A stretch of DNA of 44,334 bases from Chara braunii (GCA_003427395.1 BFEA01000003.1:505548-549881); one strand, 5' to 3'. Counted from the stretch's first letter, positions 9,042-20,153 are shown. A program made the numbers and translations. The notes: generated from the sequence alone by a model not told the origin.

Positions 9042-10512
9042 GGAAAAGTTAAACAGGCATATGCGCAGGACCTTATTTATAGCGACCGCCTCAAGAGTCA
9101 AGGAGGCCCCAGAGACCGAACCAGATTATCGCACTACAGAGGGACTGTTGTTTGAGAACACTAATGTAGTAGACCGCGTGTGCGTTCCCAACAGTCCGAA
9201 GATCCGCAGTTTGATCTTAGGGGAATGCCACGACACAGAGGGACATTTCGGTTTGCATGCATATATGTGGCCAGGAATGAAGAACCACTGCATAGAGTAT
9301 GTCTTAAGTTTGCCAAAGAAATAAGACCACTACCCGTTCCCGTCTAGGTCTTCTCAGACCCTTGCCTATCCTTGATCAGCCAGGAGATTCAGTGTCCATT
9401 GACTTTATGGACGCCGGCGTCAAGAGTAGGCACGGCAAGAGCCAAGTCATGGTCGTAGTTGATAGATTTAGCAAGTATGCAGTTTTTGTTCCTTTGCCTG
9501 CAGAGGCCCGAACTGAGTTAGTGATATAGAAGTTTTTTGACTTTTGGGTTAGTGAGCATGGAGTCCCATTGTCTATAGTTAGTGATAGAGATAGCCGCTT
9601 TACAAGTCAGAACTGGGAGGAACCGATGAAAGTCTGTGAATCCAAGTTGTTGATGTCGTCTCGCCGCCATCCAGAGACTTACGGTCAGACTGAGCAGACG
9701 AACAAGATCCTGCAGCAAGTTTTGCGCATGTACATTAGACCAGACCGAGTCAATTGGGACGAGATGTTGCCCAAGGTACCTAGTGCGTATAACAACAGCG
9801 TGCACTTGTCCACTTGTCGCACAATGAGTTGCACAAGTCCTTTTGACCGCGCAAACCGTTTAAAGGACTTAACCGGATCAGTTTCACAGGCTACCGCCCG
9901 ACACTAGGGAGTTTGCGATACAGCACGAAAGAGAGCTAGCTACAATTGTTGAGAACCTCAGGAAGGCCCAGCATAGAACAATAGAGCAAGCCAACAAGCA
10001 CCGTCGCCCATCGCAGTTTCAAGTAGGCGACTTAGTCTGGGTCAAGTCCAAAGAGTTTGCTCCCGAGGAAAACATCTCGCAGAAGTTACTGCCCTCGTAT
10101 AGAGGATCGTGACCAGTTCTAGAAGTTAAGGGCGGAGAGGATGGGCCGTCCTACACAGTAGAGATCCCAGCACACCTCCACACCTACCCTGTATTTCATG
10201 CATCAAAGTTGTTGCCGTGTGTCACCAGTCAGCAGCTTCCATCTAGACAGTCCATGATCCCTCCAGACATGGACGGAAGGTACGACATTGACGGCATCGT
10301 AGATGAAGATGTGTTTAGAACAGGAGGTAGAGGTCATCCACAAAAACAATATAAGGTCCGATTTGCTTATCAGGAGCCAGAGGACGACCGCTGGTTTACT
10401 AGAACAGATCTTCTAGAAACAGCTCCCGACATAGTTAGAGCCTATGAGAGAGAGATAAGAAGGGAAAAGGTCCTGCCTTGGACTGAGTTATTCTCGAAGG
10501 ACCTCGAATTTA
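9042..10512 (+). pseudogene. pol: Element 1 integrase with C-terminal chromodomain
   Basis: Frame shifts occur near 9092, 9320 and 9900, with a TAG at 9527 and a TGA at 10110. The HHCC zinc domain keeps H-x4-H (ECHDTEGHFG) but lost about 8 codons after it, and its first CxxC Cys is removed by an 8-base deletion seen against element 2. The catalytic core retains D (9401), D (9584) and E (9692); the last two are 35 residues apart, the DD35E spacing. The C-terminus has the GDLVWVKSKEF and HTYPVFHASKL blocks, then a chromodomain near 10270-10450 (YDIDGIVDED, QYKVRFAY, W, DLLETAPDIV). Its frame runs through the polypurine tract and stops inside the 3' LTR at 10614. Confidence 0.85.
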
Positions 10513-10524
10513 GGCCGGGGGGAG
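10513..10524 (+). other. Polypurine tract of element 1
   Basis: GGCCGGGGGGAG directly precedes the TG of the 3' LTR. It is the expected primer for plus-strand synthesis. Confidence 0.85.
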
Positions 10525-11410
10525 TGAAACGGTATTCACCTGTTCGCAGTAGCCAATGCAGATCCCAGGGCTCGATCCCTAGTCCTCACCTTACCTGTGT
10601 ACAGTATTTGTGTTGACCCCGAGAGTCGAACCTGTGACCTGTGTATGTTGTAGGGTCCGTAGGTAGCAGGGGTTCGATCTGTAGACCTGTCTCGTAGAAG
10701 TCTTAGGGAGTTCTAGAAGTCGTAGCTGTAGAACTTTTGAAGGGTCAAGGTCGTAGCTGCTACAGTCCTGAAGGGTCAAGGTCGTAGCTGCTACAGTCTT
10801 CAAAAAGGCCAGGACACAGACTTCCGGAAGGTCCTAGTAGTGGCCTTTCGAAGTTGCTCACGTTTAGGCTGAGGCAACTGGGCAAGTGGTGAGCCCAACT
10901 GCAGTACGTCGGCGGTGCGACTGCATTGAGTTGGCAGTGCAAACCCATGCAGTCAGCGGTACCGGTCCCAGTCAGTCACAGTCCAATCAAGCAAATACTG
11001 TGTGGGACTGTGTGCACCAGGGTCATGGGAAAGGGGCAGACCAACGAGCTACAGAAGTATAAATCAAGAGGCAGCGCCCAGCCATTCATTCATTCCTGCG
11101 TGAGCCATGCGGAAGCGCTGCCACAGCGACTTGTGTGAGGTGGTCTGCAGTGAGCCCGAGACGAAGTGGGTGAGAAGGAGCTTAGCCATAGCGATAGGTT
11201 AGCAGCGGCCATAGCCGCCATAGCTGTAGGTAGAGTGTAGTGTGTGTGTGTGTGTGTGCAGGGTATCGCGTGTAGCCATCTGAAGTGAACTTGTATCTGA
11301 ACTGTGTTCTTGTTTGCCCTATCTCTGAGTTCTGAGTGGGTGCTTGTCGCCAGTTTGCTGCGCAACCTGTTTACATACATGAGAAGTGTGAATGAAAGCG
11401 AGTCTGATTG

Positions 11411-11412
<2 letters not shown>
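10525..11412 (+). repeat. 3' LTR of element 1
   Basis: It matches 1813-2788 over its length, with point differences, a short gap near 10648 and a deletion of about 65 bases near 11272. TATAAAT is at 11058-11064. It ends TTGCA and is followed by TGGAGAGAGA. Confidence 0.93.

Positions 11413-11454
<42 letters not shown>
11413..11454. repeat. GA microsatellite after element 1
   Basis: The right half of the GA tract split by element 1. Confidence 0.85.
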
Positions 11455-11457
<3 letters not shown>

Positions 11458-11539
11458 CTTCGACATTTATCAGAGAACCCTTGCGGGTAATCTGAGAGGC
11501 CCCTGCTGATAATTAGCAAGGGCTACTCGCCAAGAAAGA

Positions 11540-11960
11540 GGCAGCTCTCAAATGCATAGCAAGGCAGCAGCACACCAACGATGTATGGTGTAGATTCACA
11601 TCAAGGTCCGTGTTTCAGCAGTTATGGGACCACTGAGCACATGATTATCTGGGCAGTAGCAGGCAGCTGTCAAACACATTGCAAGGCAGCAGCACGCCAA
11701 CTAGATATGGTGTAGATTNNNNNNNNNNNNNNNNNNNNNNNNNNNNNNNNNNNNNNNNNNNNNNNNNNNNNNNNNNNNNNNNNNNNNNNNNNNNNNNNNN
11801 NNNNNNNNNNNNNNNNNNNNNNNNNNNNNNNNNNNNNNNNNNNNNNCAAGGCAGCAGCACGCCAACTAGATATGGTGTAGATTCACATTAAGGTCCGTGT
11901 TTCAGCAGTTATGGGACCACTGAGCACGTGATTATCTGGGCTGTAGCAGGCCAGCTCACC
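11540..11960 (+). repeat. Tandem repeat of about 122 bp inside the hAT-like element
   Basis: The unit contains GGCAGCAGCAC, ATATGGTGTAGATT, CAAGGTCCGTGTTTCAGCAG and TTATGGGACCACTGAGCAC. Starts at 11540 and 11662 give a 122-bp period. A third copy resumes at 11847 after the gap, so at least three copies exist. No coding potential is apparent. Confidence 0.85.
11719..11846. other. Assembly gap of 128 N
   Basis: The gap lies inside the 122-bp tandem repeat, and the same sequence ends and resumes at its edges. The true number of repeat units is unknown. Confidence 0.98.
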
Positions 11961-12642
11961 ACGTGATTTTCAGGGCTTCCCTCCATTACTCACCAAATGT
12001 GCAAAACTAGAATGAATCTTCTGCTAGAACATGGAATCATACGCCACCATATGTTTTGTCTTTTGTGCAAGTGGTGACGAGTGAAGCTAGGCCCTTAGGG
12101 CCACTGCTCGTAGGAAAAGGAAAACAAAAGAAAGAGAGCACCGGTAGCAAGTTGTTGTATAGCCCATAACCGCTGGAACACAGACCTGACTTCGATCCAG
12201 AAGATATATTGCTGGCCTGTTCCTCTCTTGGCTGGTATTCGACGAATCTCTGGTAAGACATGAGAGCCCTGCAGATGCTCTGCCGGGGGCCCTTCAGAAA
12301 AAGAAAACTAGATTCAGCGAGGAATACGTGGTCCTAATTTTTTTTTTCTGTGCCCTTAGAATTTGTAGAAGGCACGTTTGGCTACGTCAGCCAGCACCCT
12401 CCTTACCCCCCCAGTACCCGTTTAACTCCCCCACACCCCCCTGGTACCCCCCCTGACCTCCCACTACCACCTCCCGCATCCCTAAAAGTTTCTCAGCAGA
12501 TTTGGGCTCTACTCAGATTTGAAAAAAATTCAGTGGCTGGCTGTTTTCTGACTGGTCGGCAGACTGCTGACCGGTCAGCCGTACTGGTCAGCTGCAAAAC
12601 GGTTGGCAGTCGGGGTCGGCGGTCGGCAGGCTTGCAACCCTG
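11961..12642. other. Non-coding right arm of the hAT-like element
   Basis: No gene is recognised. It contains a C-rich stretch (12395-12480) and, from 12550, inverted GACCGGTC-type subterminal repeats leading to the right terminus. Confidence 0.6.
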
Positions 12643-12650
12643 CTTAAAAT
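12643..12650. repeat. Right target-site duplication of the hAT-like element
   Basis: CTTAAAAT, identical to 1604-1611, directly follows the terminal CCCTG. Confidence 0.8.
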
Positions 12651-12771
12651 GGCATATTTGTTTCAGTTTTCTTTCTGTTGATGTTGTTTGTCTTTTGCTG
12701 GAATGTATAAGCGTCCTATCCGGGGAGGGTACACGAATTGAAAGAACACAGTCATGGCCTTCTGCCAAAAA

Positions 12772-12772
<1 letters not shown>

Positions 12773-12813
<41 letters not shown>
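12773..12813. repeat. Homopolymer A tract
   Basis: Forty-one A residues in the spacer between the hAT-like element and element 2. The rest of 12651-12865 shows no gene. Confidence 0.9.
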
Positions 12814-12816
<3 letters not shown>

Positions 12817-12865
12817 TTTTCCAGGAGAGCGGGCAACACAGTGTTTCTCCAACTACTCACCACAT

Positions 12866-13637
12866 TGCAACCAGACTCGTCTTCTTCCTTACTCAACATG
12901 CATGAAAACAGATGGCAATCACACTGGCACCAGGCGCCTACACAAAGCTTTAGGGATATCTAGGCCAAGAACACAGTTCAGATTCGAACTGGCTTCCGAT
13001 GGCTATGGCGCCTTTGCGCCCACACAACACCCAGCCGACACTGTACTCCCGGCAACTGTTCACACTTACGCTACTTTGGATGTCCCTGGGTGTCCCACAC
13101 ACACTCATACACTTCACGCAACACGCTCACACATGCACGCTACAGCCTATCTCTAACCTATGGCAGCTATGGCTGCCTTCTACCTCCTACCTCCTAGCGG
13201 CTATGGCCACTTTGTCTCCCTCGCAGCCCACTTCTCCTTCGGGCACCTGCAAACGTCCTTGCACAAGACGCTCAGGCAGCGCTTCTGCACGGCTCACAGG
13301 TAGAATGAATGCATGGCTGGACGCTGCCTCTTGATTTATACTTCGGTTGGTCGTTGGTCTGCTCCTTCCCACCGGGCCCAGGGTGCACACAGTCCCACAT
13401 GGTACTTGCTGACTGGACAAAGTGAGACTGGGACTGGGTACCGCTGACTAAGCAAGGTTGGACTAACTTGTCCACTTGCTTACAGACCTTCGCCTAAGAC
13501 TACACGAAGGGTCACTTCAGGACCTTCTGGAAGGTTGTGGACTTGACACTTCGGTACTGTAGCAGCTACCACCTTGACCCTTCGGTACTGTAGCGGCTAC
13601 AAACGCTACCGCTGCTAAGACTTCTAACCTACAGATC
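12866..13637 (-). repeat. Truncated 3' LTR of element 2
   Basis: It aligns with 19101-19855 but stops at the CTACAG near 13633, where the 5' LTR continues into its U3 tip. The TATA-like box is at 13334-13340 on the minus strand. Confidence 0.85.
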
Positions 13638-14230
13638 TGCATTACTTGCTGCAGGATCTCATTCATCTATTCATTCTGACCGTTGGTCTCTGGATGACGG
13701 TCAGATGACATGAGCAACTTAGAACCATACGCTCTAGTTCCTGCTAGTTCTGACTAGTGAACCTATAGACAACGGTAGACCATGTTCACTAACCCAATGA
13801 TCAAAGAACTTCTCTATTACTAGGTCGGTACGAGCCCTTGCGAAGGAGCGAAAACTGCATGTTTGCTTAACCTATCAGCTACAACCATGACTTGGCTCTT
13901 GCCATGCCTACTCCTGACCCAGGCATCCATAAAGGCGATGGACACAGAGTCTTTGGGTCCTGATGGAATAGGTAGGGGTCTGAGAAGACTCAACGGGGCT
14001 CTTGTCCTAGTTTTGTTGCGCTGGCACACCTTGCAACTACGCACATACTCGATGCAGTTAGCTTTCTTGCCAGGCCATGTGTAGGCATGCATCAGGTTGG
14101 CGAGCGTCTTTTGCCAACCAAAGTGCCCTTCTATATCGTGACATTCCCCTAGGATCGAGCTACAGATCTCTTCACTATTAGGAATGCACAGTCTGTCCAC
14201 TACATTAGACTTCTCAAATAACAACCCGTC
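13638..14230 (-). pseudogene. pol: Element 2 integrase (zinc domain and broken core)
   Basis: The zinc-binding domain is complete: H-x4-H in ECHDIEGHFG, followed after about 30 residues by CKVC. The core begins at SIAFMDAW, where the first catalytic Asp is Ala (codon 13934-13936). The region of the second Asp is deleted, and stops scatter to the point where DEILQQV-like sequence meets the LTR near 13637. The C-terminal domain and chromodomain are absent. The 134-residue frame 14224-13820 is the largest open piece. Element 1 has the reverse condition: a damaged zinc domain with an intact triad. Confidence 0.85.
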
Positions 14231-14439
14231 TGTAGTGTGGTAATGGGGCTTGGTTTCTGGTGCCTCCTTGATTCTCTTGAGGAGGTCACCATAGATAGGG
14301 TCATGCGCCTATGCATCTTTGACCTTCTAATGCAGGTCTCTCCCTATGTCCAGATTATGTATTGTTGCTCCAAAGTTGTCTGCTCTCATACTTGGAGTGT
14401 TCGCAACTACATTGTATTTTCCCTTAACAGGCTTAACTC

Positions 14440-15540
14440 AAAGTCAAATTGGTCTATTTCTGTGGCCTACCTAGTAAGCTTAGGTGTCATCTTGGCCTGA
14501 TTCTTCAGCCACCTCAATGTCTCGTGGTATGAGTAGGGCTTTGAAGTGCCTCCCAAGCAAGTAGTGCTTCCAGTGGTCAAACGCTTGCCTGAGAGCGTAG
14601 AGTTCCCTTTTATAGGTCGATGTCGCTACCTTCTCTAAAGGCATCCATCCTAGCGGACCTGAACTCTACGGGTCTATACCCATTCATCTTGCTGTAGAAC
14701 AACACCTATACCATACTGACGAACATCAGTGGTGACAACAAAAGGTTAAGATGGATCGGCCACCATGAGGACTGGGTACTCTATCAAGGTCCCTTCTTCA
14801 GGGCAGATGTACAATCTTGGTGCCACTTCCAGATTGCCTCTTTCTTGAGCAATTTGCGAAGGGGAGCAGCGATGGCAGGACCTCAATTCTGTGAGGGTAC
14901 GCTGGGTTTGCCAATCTCTAATCGTTGCAATCTTAATGTCGTCAAGCTTTATGCCATCACCATCTAACACTTGGCCCAAGTACAAAATCTCTATCTTGGC
15001 CCACTCGCACTTCTTCGCATTGATCTTGAAATTTGCTTTGCACATCTTTTCCAAGATCTACCTCAGATGAGCCTTGTGCTCGTGGAGGGTCTTGCTAACG
15101 ATCAAAATATCATCTAAGTAAACAACTACAAACCTATTTAACCACGGCCTAAAGAAATCGTTCATACAACGCTTGAACGTAGTCGGTGCGTTGGTTAGTC
15201 CAAAGGGCATCACTATGAACTCATAATGTCCATATCTAGTCATGAACACCGTTTTGTATGGATCATTCGGGTGGACCTCTATCTAGTGGTACCCCGACTT
15301 CAAGTCTATCTTGGTGAAGTATTTGCAACCCTCCACCCCACCTAACAGATCGTCTATATGGGGCAGTGGCTCTGCATTCTTCACAGTAACGGTGTTAAGA
15401 CCCCTATAGTCAATGCACATTTGAGGTTCTCCCTCTTTCTTGGGGACAAAAAAAACAGGTGATCCAAATGGAGACGAATTGGGCCTAATCCACCCCTTTT
15501 CGAGGAGACATCCTATACACTACTCCCTTGGGAGTCTTGC
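14440..15540 (-). pseudogene. pol: Element 2 reverse transcriptase and RNase H
   Basis: Reading leftward from 15540 I see the weakly kept WIRPNSSPFG region, the motif A block FTKIDLKSGYH followed by a TAG in place of CAG (near 15285), then YGHYEFIVMPFGLTNAP and YLDDILIV (15249-15058). A short frame break separates these from NFKINAKKCEW and YLGQVLDGDGIK (15054-14746). The FLGLANYYRKF segment is deleted. RNase H is weak: TDAS reads TDVR near 14720 and the remainder to 14440 is frameshifted. Polymerase and RNase H would both be inactive. Confidence 0.82.
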
Positions 15541-15554
15541 TGCGAAGCTTGATC

Positions 15555-16260
15555 TCAATACGGCGATGGATCGAACGCGGAACTCTTCCTGAAGGAGACT
15601 TCGATAGATATGCGTACTCTTTCGACAACTTGGCAATAGGTGGGTTCCTCTTTTTTAGGCTCTGTGACTGGCCTCACATAGGTTACAAAGACCTGCTCTT
15701 CTAACTGTTCCTTCTTTACTAAGCGTGCAAACGTGGGAGCACTGAGGCAGCAATGTGTTGGAGGATTATCAACTCTGGATACAAACAAGCGAGTCTTTTT
15801 TACGTTGCCCGAAGGACTAGGAAGCCTACACTGATGCTCTCTAAAGTGCAGTCTGGCTCCTGCTGCCTCCCTCCAAGCCATACCTAGGACCATATCGAAT
15901 GGGAGATTGTCTTCTACGAGGAGAGTCAGGGAATGGAGAACTCTCTCTACTTTCCCATCTTTCTCTAGGCGGCAATACGCCTGGAGTCCCTCAATGTAAT
16001 CCTTGACTCACATAGTGTGTTGTCAGCAAGGATACTGATTATGGGATCTACTAGCTTTTGGACTTTCCGATTTAGCTTCACCTTCTGCAGCGCTTTCCTG
16101 CTGATATAGCTACACGTGGCCCCGCTATCTATTAGGGCCCCTACTTGGCCTCTAAAGACCTCAACGTCGACTAATAATAGCTTCCATTTTCCATCTTTCT
16201 TCATTCTGGCCCAGGTTGGCATCCTCTCCTTAACTTTTCTGCCAGTCCTTTTAGGGAAGC
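15555..16260 (-). pseudogene. pol: Element 2 aspartic protease
   Basis: Frame 16222-15965 contains LLVDVEVF and GALIDSGATCSYIS with the catalytic DSG intact. Frame 15893-15555 contains VLGMAW, where element 1 has VLGMDW, and the conserved HREHQC-like and LPSPSG blocks. The two are separated by a frame break near 15970. The protease would mature the Gag-Pol polyprotein. Confidence 0.82.
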
Positions 16261-16429
16261 GCCTAGAGAGAGTCTAACGCAAGCAGTTTTCGGACAGTTG
16301 ACTAGGTGGCAATAACCTTTGCGATAGACATATGTGGTTTGGGAGTTTCTCTGTCGTGCGCACTCTTCTCCACATGGCCTAGGGGTAAGGGAAGTTGCGA
16401 CCCCTACCGTCGGTTGCCTTTTGCTGCCT

Positions 16430-18079
16430 CTGTAGCCAGTTGTCGGGTGTCCTTGCACTCGGGGCAATATTTGATAATATGCCTTTGGTCACCGTAGTAA
16501 ATGCACTGACCATCATCGATTCTCCTTTGCCAAACCGTTTGGTCTATGCCCAACGATTCCAAGGGTCTGCCCTGGGGCAGACCAGGGTGCCATTCACCCC
16601 TCTTGGGAGGTGATCGATTAGATCACGGACGGTTTTGTAGGGGACCTTGACCCCTACCTTCCTCTTGGCGTTTTCCTTTGCCGCCAACCCCCTGGCTGCC
16701 TTGTCCTCGACCACCAGAGGCCTGGCCCTTTTGGCCTTGGCCTCTTCCCATTCCTTGTGACCTCCCTCCAGCTGCGACAACATCATAAGTGCTTCATTGA
16801 CTCGCACTACTGTCCCTCTCCCGAGGCCTCATTCAATCTTACTATACTGGACCTCTTCCATACCACCTTCATCTAAAGTGAGGATCAAATGATCCTTGGC
16901 CTTGACTTGGCCAGAGATGGTACGACCCTTCCACTTTTGGCCTTCGTCCAAGTCCTTATTCCAGAAAGTGGAAGCTGGCATGGACTGTGCCTCAAAAGTC
17001 GCAACATCCACTCATTGTATCGTAGGTCATAAAAGTGCCCGTGTAAAGCTTCAGGTATGGCACGAAAGAATAGTTGGACTAGTTGGGGTTCAGTAACCCC
17101 AGGTCCAGGGACAACACCTAGCTCATCCATGACACCTTCGAGTGCCCTGACACTCTTCCACTGGTGTGAGTGGATGGTTTGCAGCTTGTCAGAGGCCTTA
17201 AGCCCCCTTGTGATATTAGCAAATCACTCGCAGAGTAATTTGAGGAATTTGTTGAGAGGTGTGATCATGGAGTATGCCACTATGTCATTATCACACTTGG
17301 CAGCGGGAGCTAGCGATCTGGCGAAGTTGGCTGCTTCATCTCTGGGGGTGCGGAAGGTCACGAGGACTTGCTCCTCGGGGATGATATCTTGGAGGTGCAC
17401 ATAAGAATTTATGTTGGCCTCCCAATTATCGAAGTTCTCTCCTTGTTTCCCATTGTAGGGATCAGGGAACTTCACCTTAACGCGCTCTCTACGGGGGCGT
17501 GCTTTCGCCTTCTTTGGGAGCGTTGTCTTGTGGCAGCTTCTATAGCTCCTGTGCAAAACTTTTCTGTATTGTCTAATTGTATCGACACTTCTGTGCTCAC
17601 ATGCAGCATCATATCACGTGCAGGGCGATATCACGGCCCCTCAGATGGCCGAATTGTTCTTGTTGTGCCCTCAACAATACCTCTACGTTTTGGGATAGGA
17701 GTTTGATCTGGGTCTTGAGATCGGCGGTCTCACTCAACTCTCCACCCCTCTCCGTGGCCTCATTCGGTCTCTTTTGCATCTCGTCGGCCGCCTCCATTCG
17801 CATTCTTCTTTCCCTTGTGAGATGCAACTTCCACTCCAGCCTCTTCTCCTCATGCATAGTTTGCCGACACAAGGGATTTGTCCCGCATGGCCTTCTGCTC
17901 GGCCAAAATCCTCGCGGCCTCCTGCTCTAGCTCCTTTGTATACGGATGGTCCCTGTACCACCCCTCGTTTCGACTCTACACGTGGACGTGTGTTGGAAGC
18001 CTAATGGGAACAGGAAACGCCAGAGGGTCCCCCATAGGGAGAACCCCACGAGCAAGCCGTACATCGGGTTGTCATCCAT
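16430..18079 (-). pseudogene. gag: Element 2 Gag
   Basis: The start is the ATG at 18079 (MDDNPMYG). A charged coiled-coil segment follows (17872-17609, rich in Glu, Arg and Lys). The capsid has KFPDPYNGKQGENFDNW, IIPEEQVLVTF, ASDKLQTIHSHQWKS and LVQLFFRAIPEALHGHF, matching element 1 across the frame breaks. The zinc knuckle near 16465-16510 reads C-x2-Y-x4-H-x4-C: the second Cys is Tyr. In element 1 it is the last Cys that changed. Linkers between blocks are rich in Lys, Arg and Gly. Confidence 0.8.
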
Positions 18080-18893
18080 GGTGCTAGGTGCACGACATGG
18101 GACTGTCCCACTCCTCACCACTTAGACCTACCCACAGACCGACAGACGGGCTCTCTGACTCTACTGTAACTACAACTAAGTAGTGGGCTCTCACTACAGG
18201 ACTTCACTGCTGATCAGGAGGCATTTAAGGATATCCCCCATAACTCCTTAGGAATTCTTTAACGTTGCAAATAGGACGATGCGATAAGCAAGTCCTCTCA
18301 AGACTTAGACAATCGGTTGTGCAGCCCACAGCTCGGATTTTGGGACAACCATGCCACATTGAGCAGCCCGCTGGTTCGTACCGGTCCTTTGGAGGTTAGT
18401 CCTTCGGGACATGTCAGTCATCAGACATGGGCAGCAACCCTACTCAGCCTGTGTGGGTTTGGTCAACGCAGCTCTATGACCACATACACGGAGTCCTATC
18501 ACCTAGACAGAAGAGACTCAATGCAGAAAGAAGAAACGGACAGACTCAGCAAGTACCACGAGGTGAGTGCTCAACTCCAACTTGGTCAAACCTCGGTCAA
18601 CGCCCTTGGTCAACGTCGGTCAATGCTGCAGTCAACTTAGCAAGTTTGGCTATGGCTGCCGACCCCTTCTCCTTCACCACCCTTCACCTTCCTCCTCTCC
18701 TCTCTCTCCTCTCTTCTCTTTCTTTCTTCACCCCGGCTATGGCTTCTCTCTGCTCCTTCCTCTATCCTTTCTCGTTTACTTTCTTCTTCCTCACTCAATC
18801 TTCTTTCTTACTTCTAGTCCCCTCCTTCGTCTTCCTCGCCGTGTCCGAGCTCGGCGGCCGTGGCCGCCACCTTCCTCCTTGAGCCACAACAAC

Positions 18894-18940
<47 letters not shown>

Positions 18941-19082
18941 GTCGTCTGTGCAGGTGCGCGACGTCCTTCTGCAGCGGCGCAGCTATGGAGGCTCCTTCTA
19001 CAGCTGATGCTGACGTGGCGCCCAACTGGCGCCTCTCCTTCCTCTTGTCGATGACGACGACGACTATGAGTAACTGCAGGAA
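18080..19082 (-). other. Element 2 leader
   Basis: It is homologous to one copy of the duplicated element 1 leader and contains a single CT/GA tract (18900-18938), followed on the minus strand by TTGGTTGTTGTGG. CCATAGC motifs occur near 18982, 18738 and 18649, the first degenerate. No gene is seen. Confidence 0.75.
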
Positions 19083-19098
19083 CCAGTTCTGATAACCA
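19083..19098 (-). other. Degenerate primer-binding site of element 2
   Basis: On the minus strand TGGTTATCAGAACTGG directly follows the LTR. It resembles the tRNA-Met site with an extra T and a G-to-A change. Confidence 0.7.
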
Positions 19099-19100
19099 AT

Positions 19101-20045
19101 TGCATCCAGACTTGTCTTCTTCCTTACTCGACATGCATGAAAACAAATGGCAATCACACTGGCGCCAGGCGCCCACACAAAGCTCAGAGATATCGAGGCC
19201 AAGAACACAGTTCAGATTCAAACTTGCTTCCGATGGGTATGGCGTCTGTGCGCCCACACAACACACAGCCGACACTGTATTCCCAACAACTTTTCACGTG
19301 CATGCTACTAGGGATCTCCCTGGATGTCCCACACACACTCATACACTTCATGCAACACACTCACGCATGCACGCTACAGCCTATCTCTAACCCATGGCAG
19401 CTATGGTCGTCTTCTACCTCCTAGCTGCTAGCGGCTATGGCCGCTTTCTCCCTCGCAGCCCACTTCTCCTTCGGGCACCTGTAGACCTCCTCGCACAAGA
19501 CGCTCAGGCAGCGCTTTCGCACAGCTCACAGGTAGAATGAATGCATGGCTGGATGCTGCCTCTTGATTTATACTTCGGTTGGTCGCTGGTCTGCTACTTC
19601 TCACCAGGCCGAGGGTGCACACAGTCCCACATGGTACTTGCTGACTGGACAAAGTGCGACTGGGACTGGGTACCGCTGAGTAGGCGAGGTTGCAATAACC
19701 ACTTGCCCACTTGCCTACAGACCTTTGCCTAAGACTACAAGGGTCACTTCTGGACCTTCCGGAAGGTTGTGGACTTGACCCTTGGGTATTGTAGCAGCTA
19801 CGACCTTGACCCTTCGGTACTTTAGCAACTACAACCGCTACCACTGCTAGGACTTCTAATCTACAGGCCTACTGTTCGAGACCCGCTGACCACACTACCT
19901 ACGACGCACAGACAGGCGACTTTCAAGACACAGGTCGTGGGTTCAAACAGACAGAGGTCGACGTGGTACTGTACACGGGTGAGGGCAAGGTCTAGGGGTC
20001 GAGCTCTGGGATGCATCTTCTACTGCAAAGGTGAAAATCGTTTCA
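19101..20045 (-). repeat. 5' LTR of element 2
   Basis: On the minus strand it runs from TGAAACGATTTTCACC to GGATGCA. It carries the T-arm-like hairpin (19992-20011), a TATA-like box (19566-19572) and GGCTATGGC motifs near 19401 and 19434 on the plus strand. Confidence 0.88.
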
Positions 20046-20153
20046 ACATGCACAAAAGATAGAAAATATCGTGGTGCACCTTTCCATGTCCTAGCAGAAA
20101 ATTCATTCTCGTTTTGCACATTTGTTGAGCAGTGGAGCGAGGAAAAGACAAAA
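19618..20153. repeat. Tandem duplication copy 1, left part
   Basis: This holds LTR sequence from CACACAGTCCCACATGG to the LTR tip plus 108 bases of flank. Copy 1 continues at 29473-29550 beyond element 3. Copy 2 is 29551-29607 joined to 31788-32355. Confidence 0.8.

Larger units (their letters stand above)
1813..11412 (+). mobile_element. Element 1: complete but degenerate Ty3/gypsy chromovirus
   Basis: All structural parts are visible in canonical order: 5' LTR starting TGAAAC and ending TTGCA, a primer-binding site for initiator tRNA-Met, a long leader, Gag with capsid and zinc-knuckle remnants, protease with DSG, reverse transcriptase with YLDD, RNase H, a DD35E integrase, a C-terminal chromodomain, a polypurine tract and a 3' LTR. 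The order RT, RNase H, integrase defines Ty3/gypsy, and the chromodomain places it among chromoviruses, whose integrases are thought to be guided by histone marks. Multiple nonsense codons and frameshifts make it non-autonomous. The LTRs differ by point changes and by a deletion of about 65 bases in the 3' copy, so the insertion is not recent. Confidence 0.93.
1612..12642. mobile_element. hAT-like non-autonomous DNA transposon carrying a nested chromovirus
   Basis: The left end reads TAGTGTTGCA and the right end, on the opposite strand, reads CAGGGTTGCA, so 8 of 10 terminal bases match. These fit hAT terminal repeats. Both ends are followed inward by short GACC/GGTC-rich repeats, typical hAT subterminal structure. 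An exact 8-bp duplication, CTTAAAAT, flanks the unit. Element 1 (about 9.6 kb) is inserted within it, leaving roughly 1.4 kb of hAT sequence: 1612-1812 and 11413-12642. That remainder shows no transposase frame, only homopolymer A, GA repeats and a ~122-bp tandem repeat, so it would have depended on a transposase supplied elsewhere. Mobility is inferred from the ends. Confidence 0.72.
12866..20045 (-). mobile_element. Element 2: 3'-deleted chromovirus related to element 1
   Basis: On the minus strand it runs 5' LTR (20045-19101), primer site, leader with one GA/CT tract, Gag, protease, reverse transcriptase, RNase H, integrase, and a 3' LTR that keeps only its right part. A deletion fused the middle of the integrase core to the U3 interior near 13637, removing the integrase C-terminus, chromodomain, polypurine tract and LTR tip. 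ACAT flanks both ends (12862-12865 and 20046-20049), possibly a shortened target duplication. Protein matches to element 1 are close throughout, so both belong to one family. Confidence 0.88.

Noticed and set aside
1808-11417. 5-bp target duplication for element 1
   Set aside because: The flanks AGAGA and TGGAG do not match. Insertion in a GA tract with later slippage could hide it, so it is not claimed.
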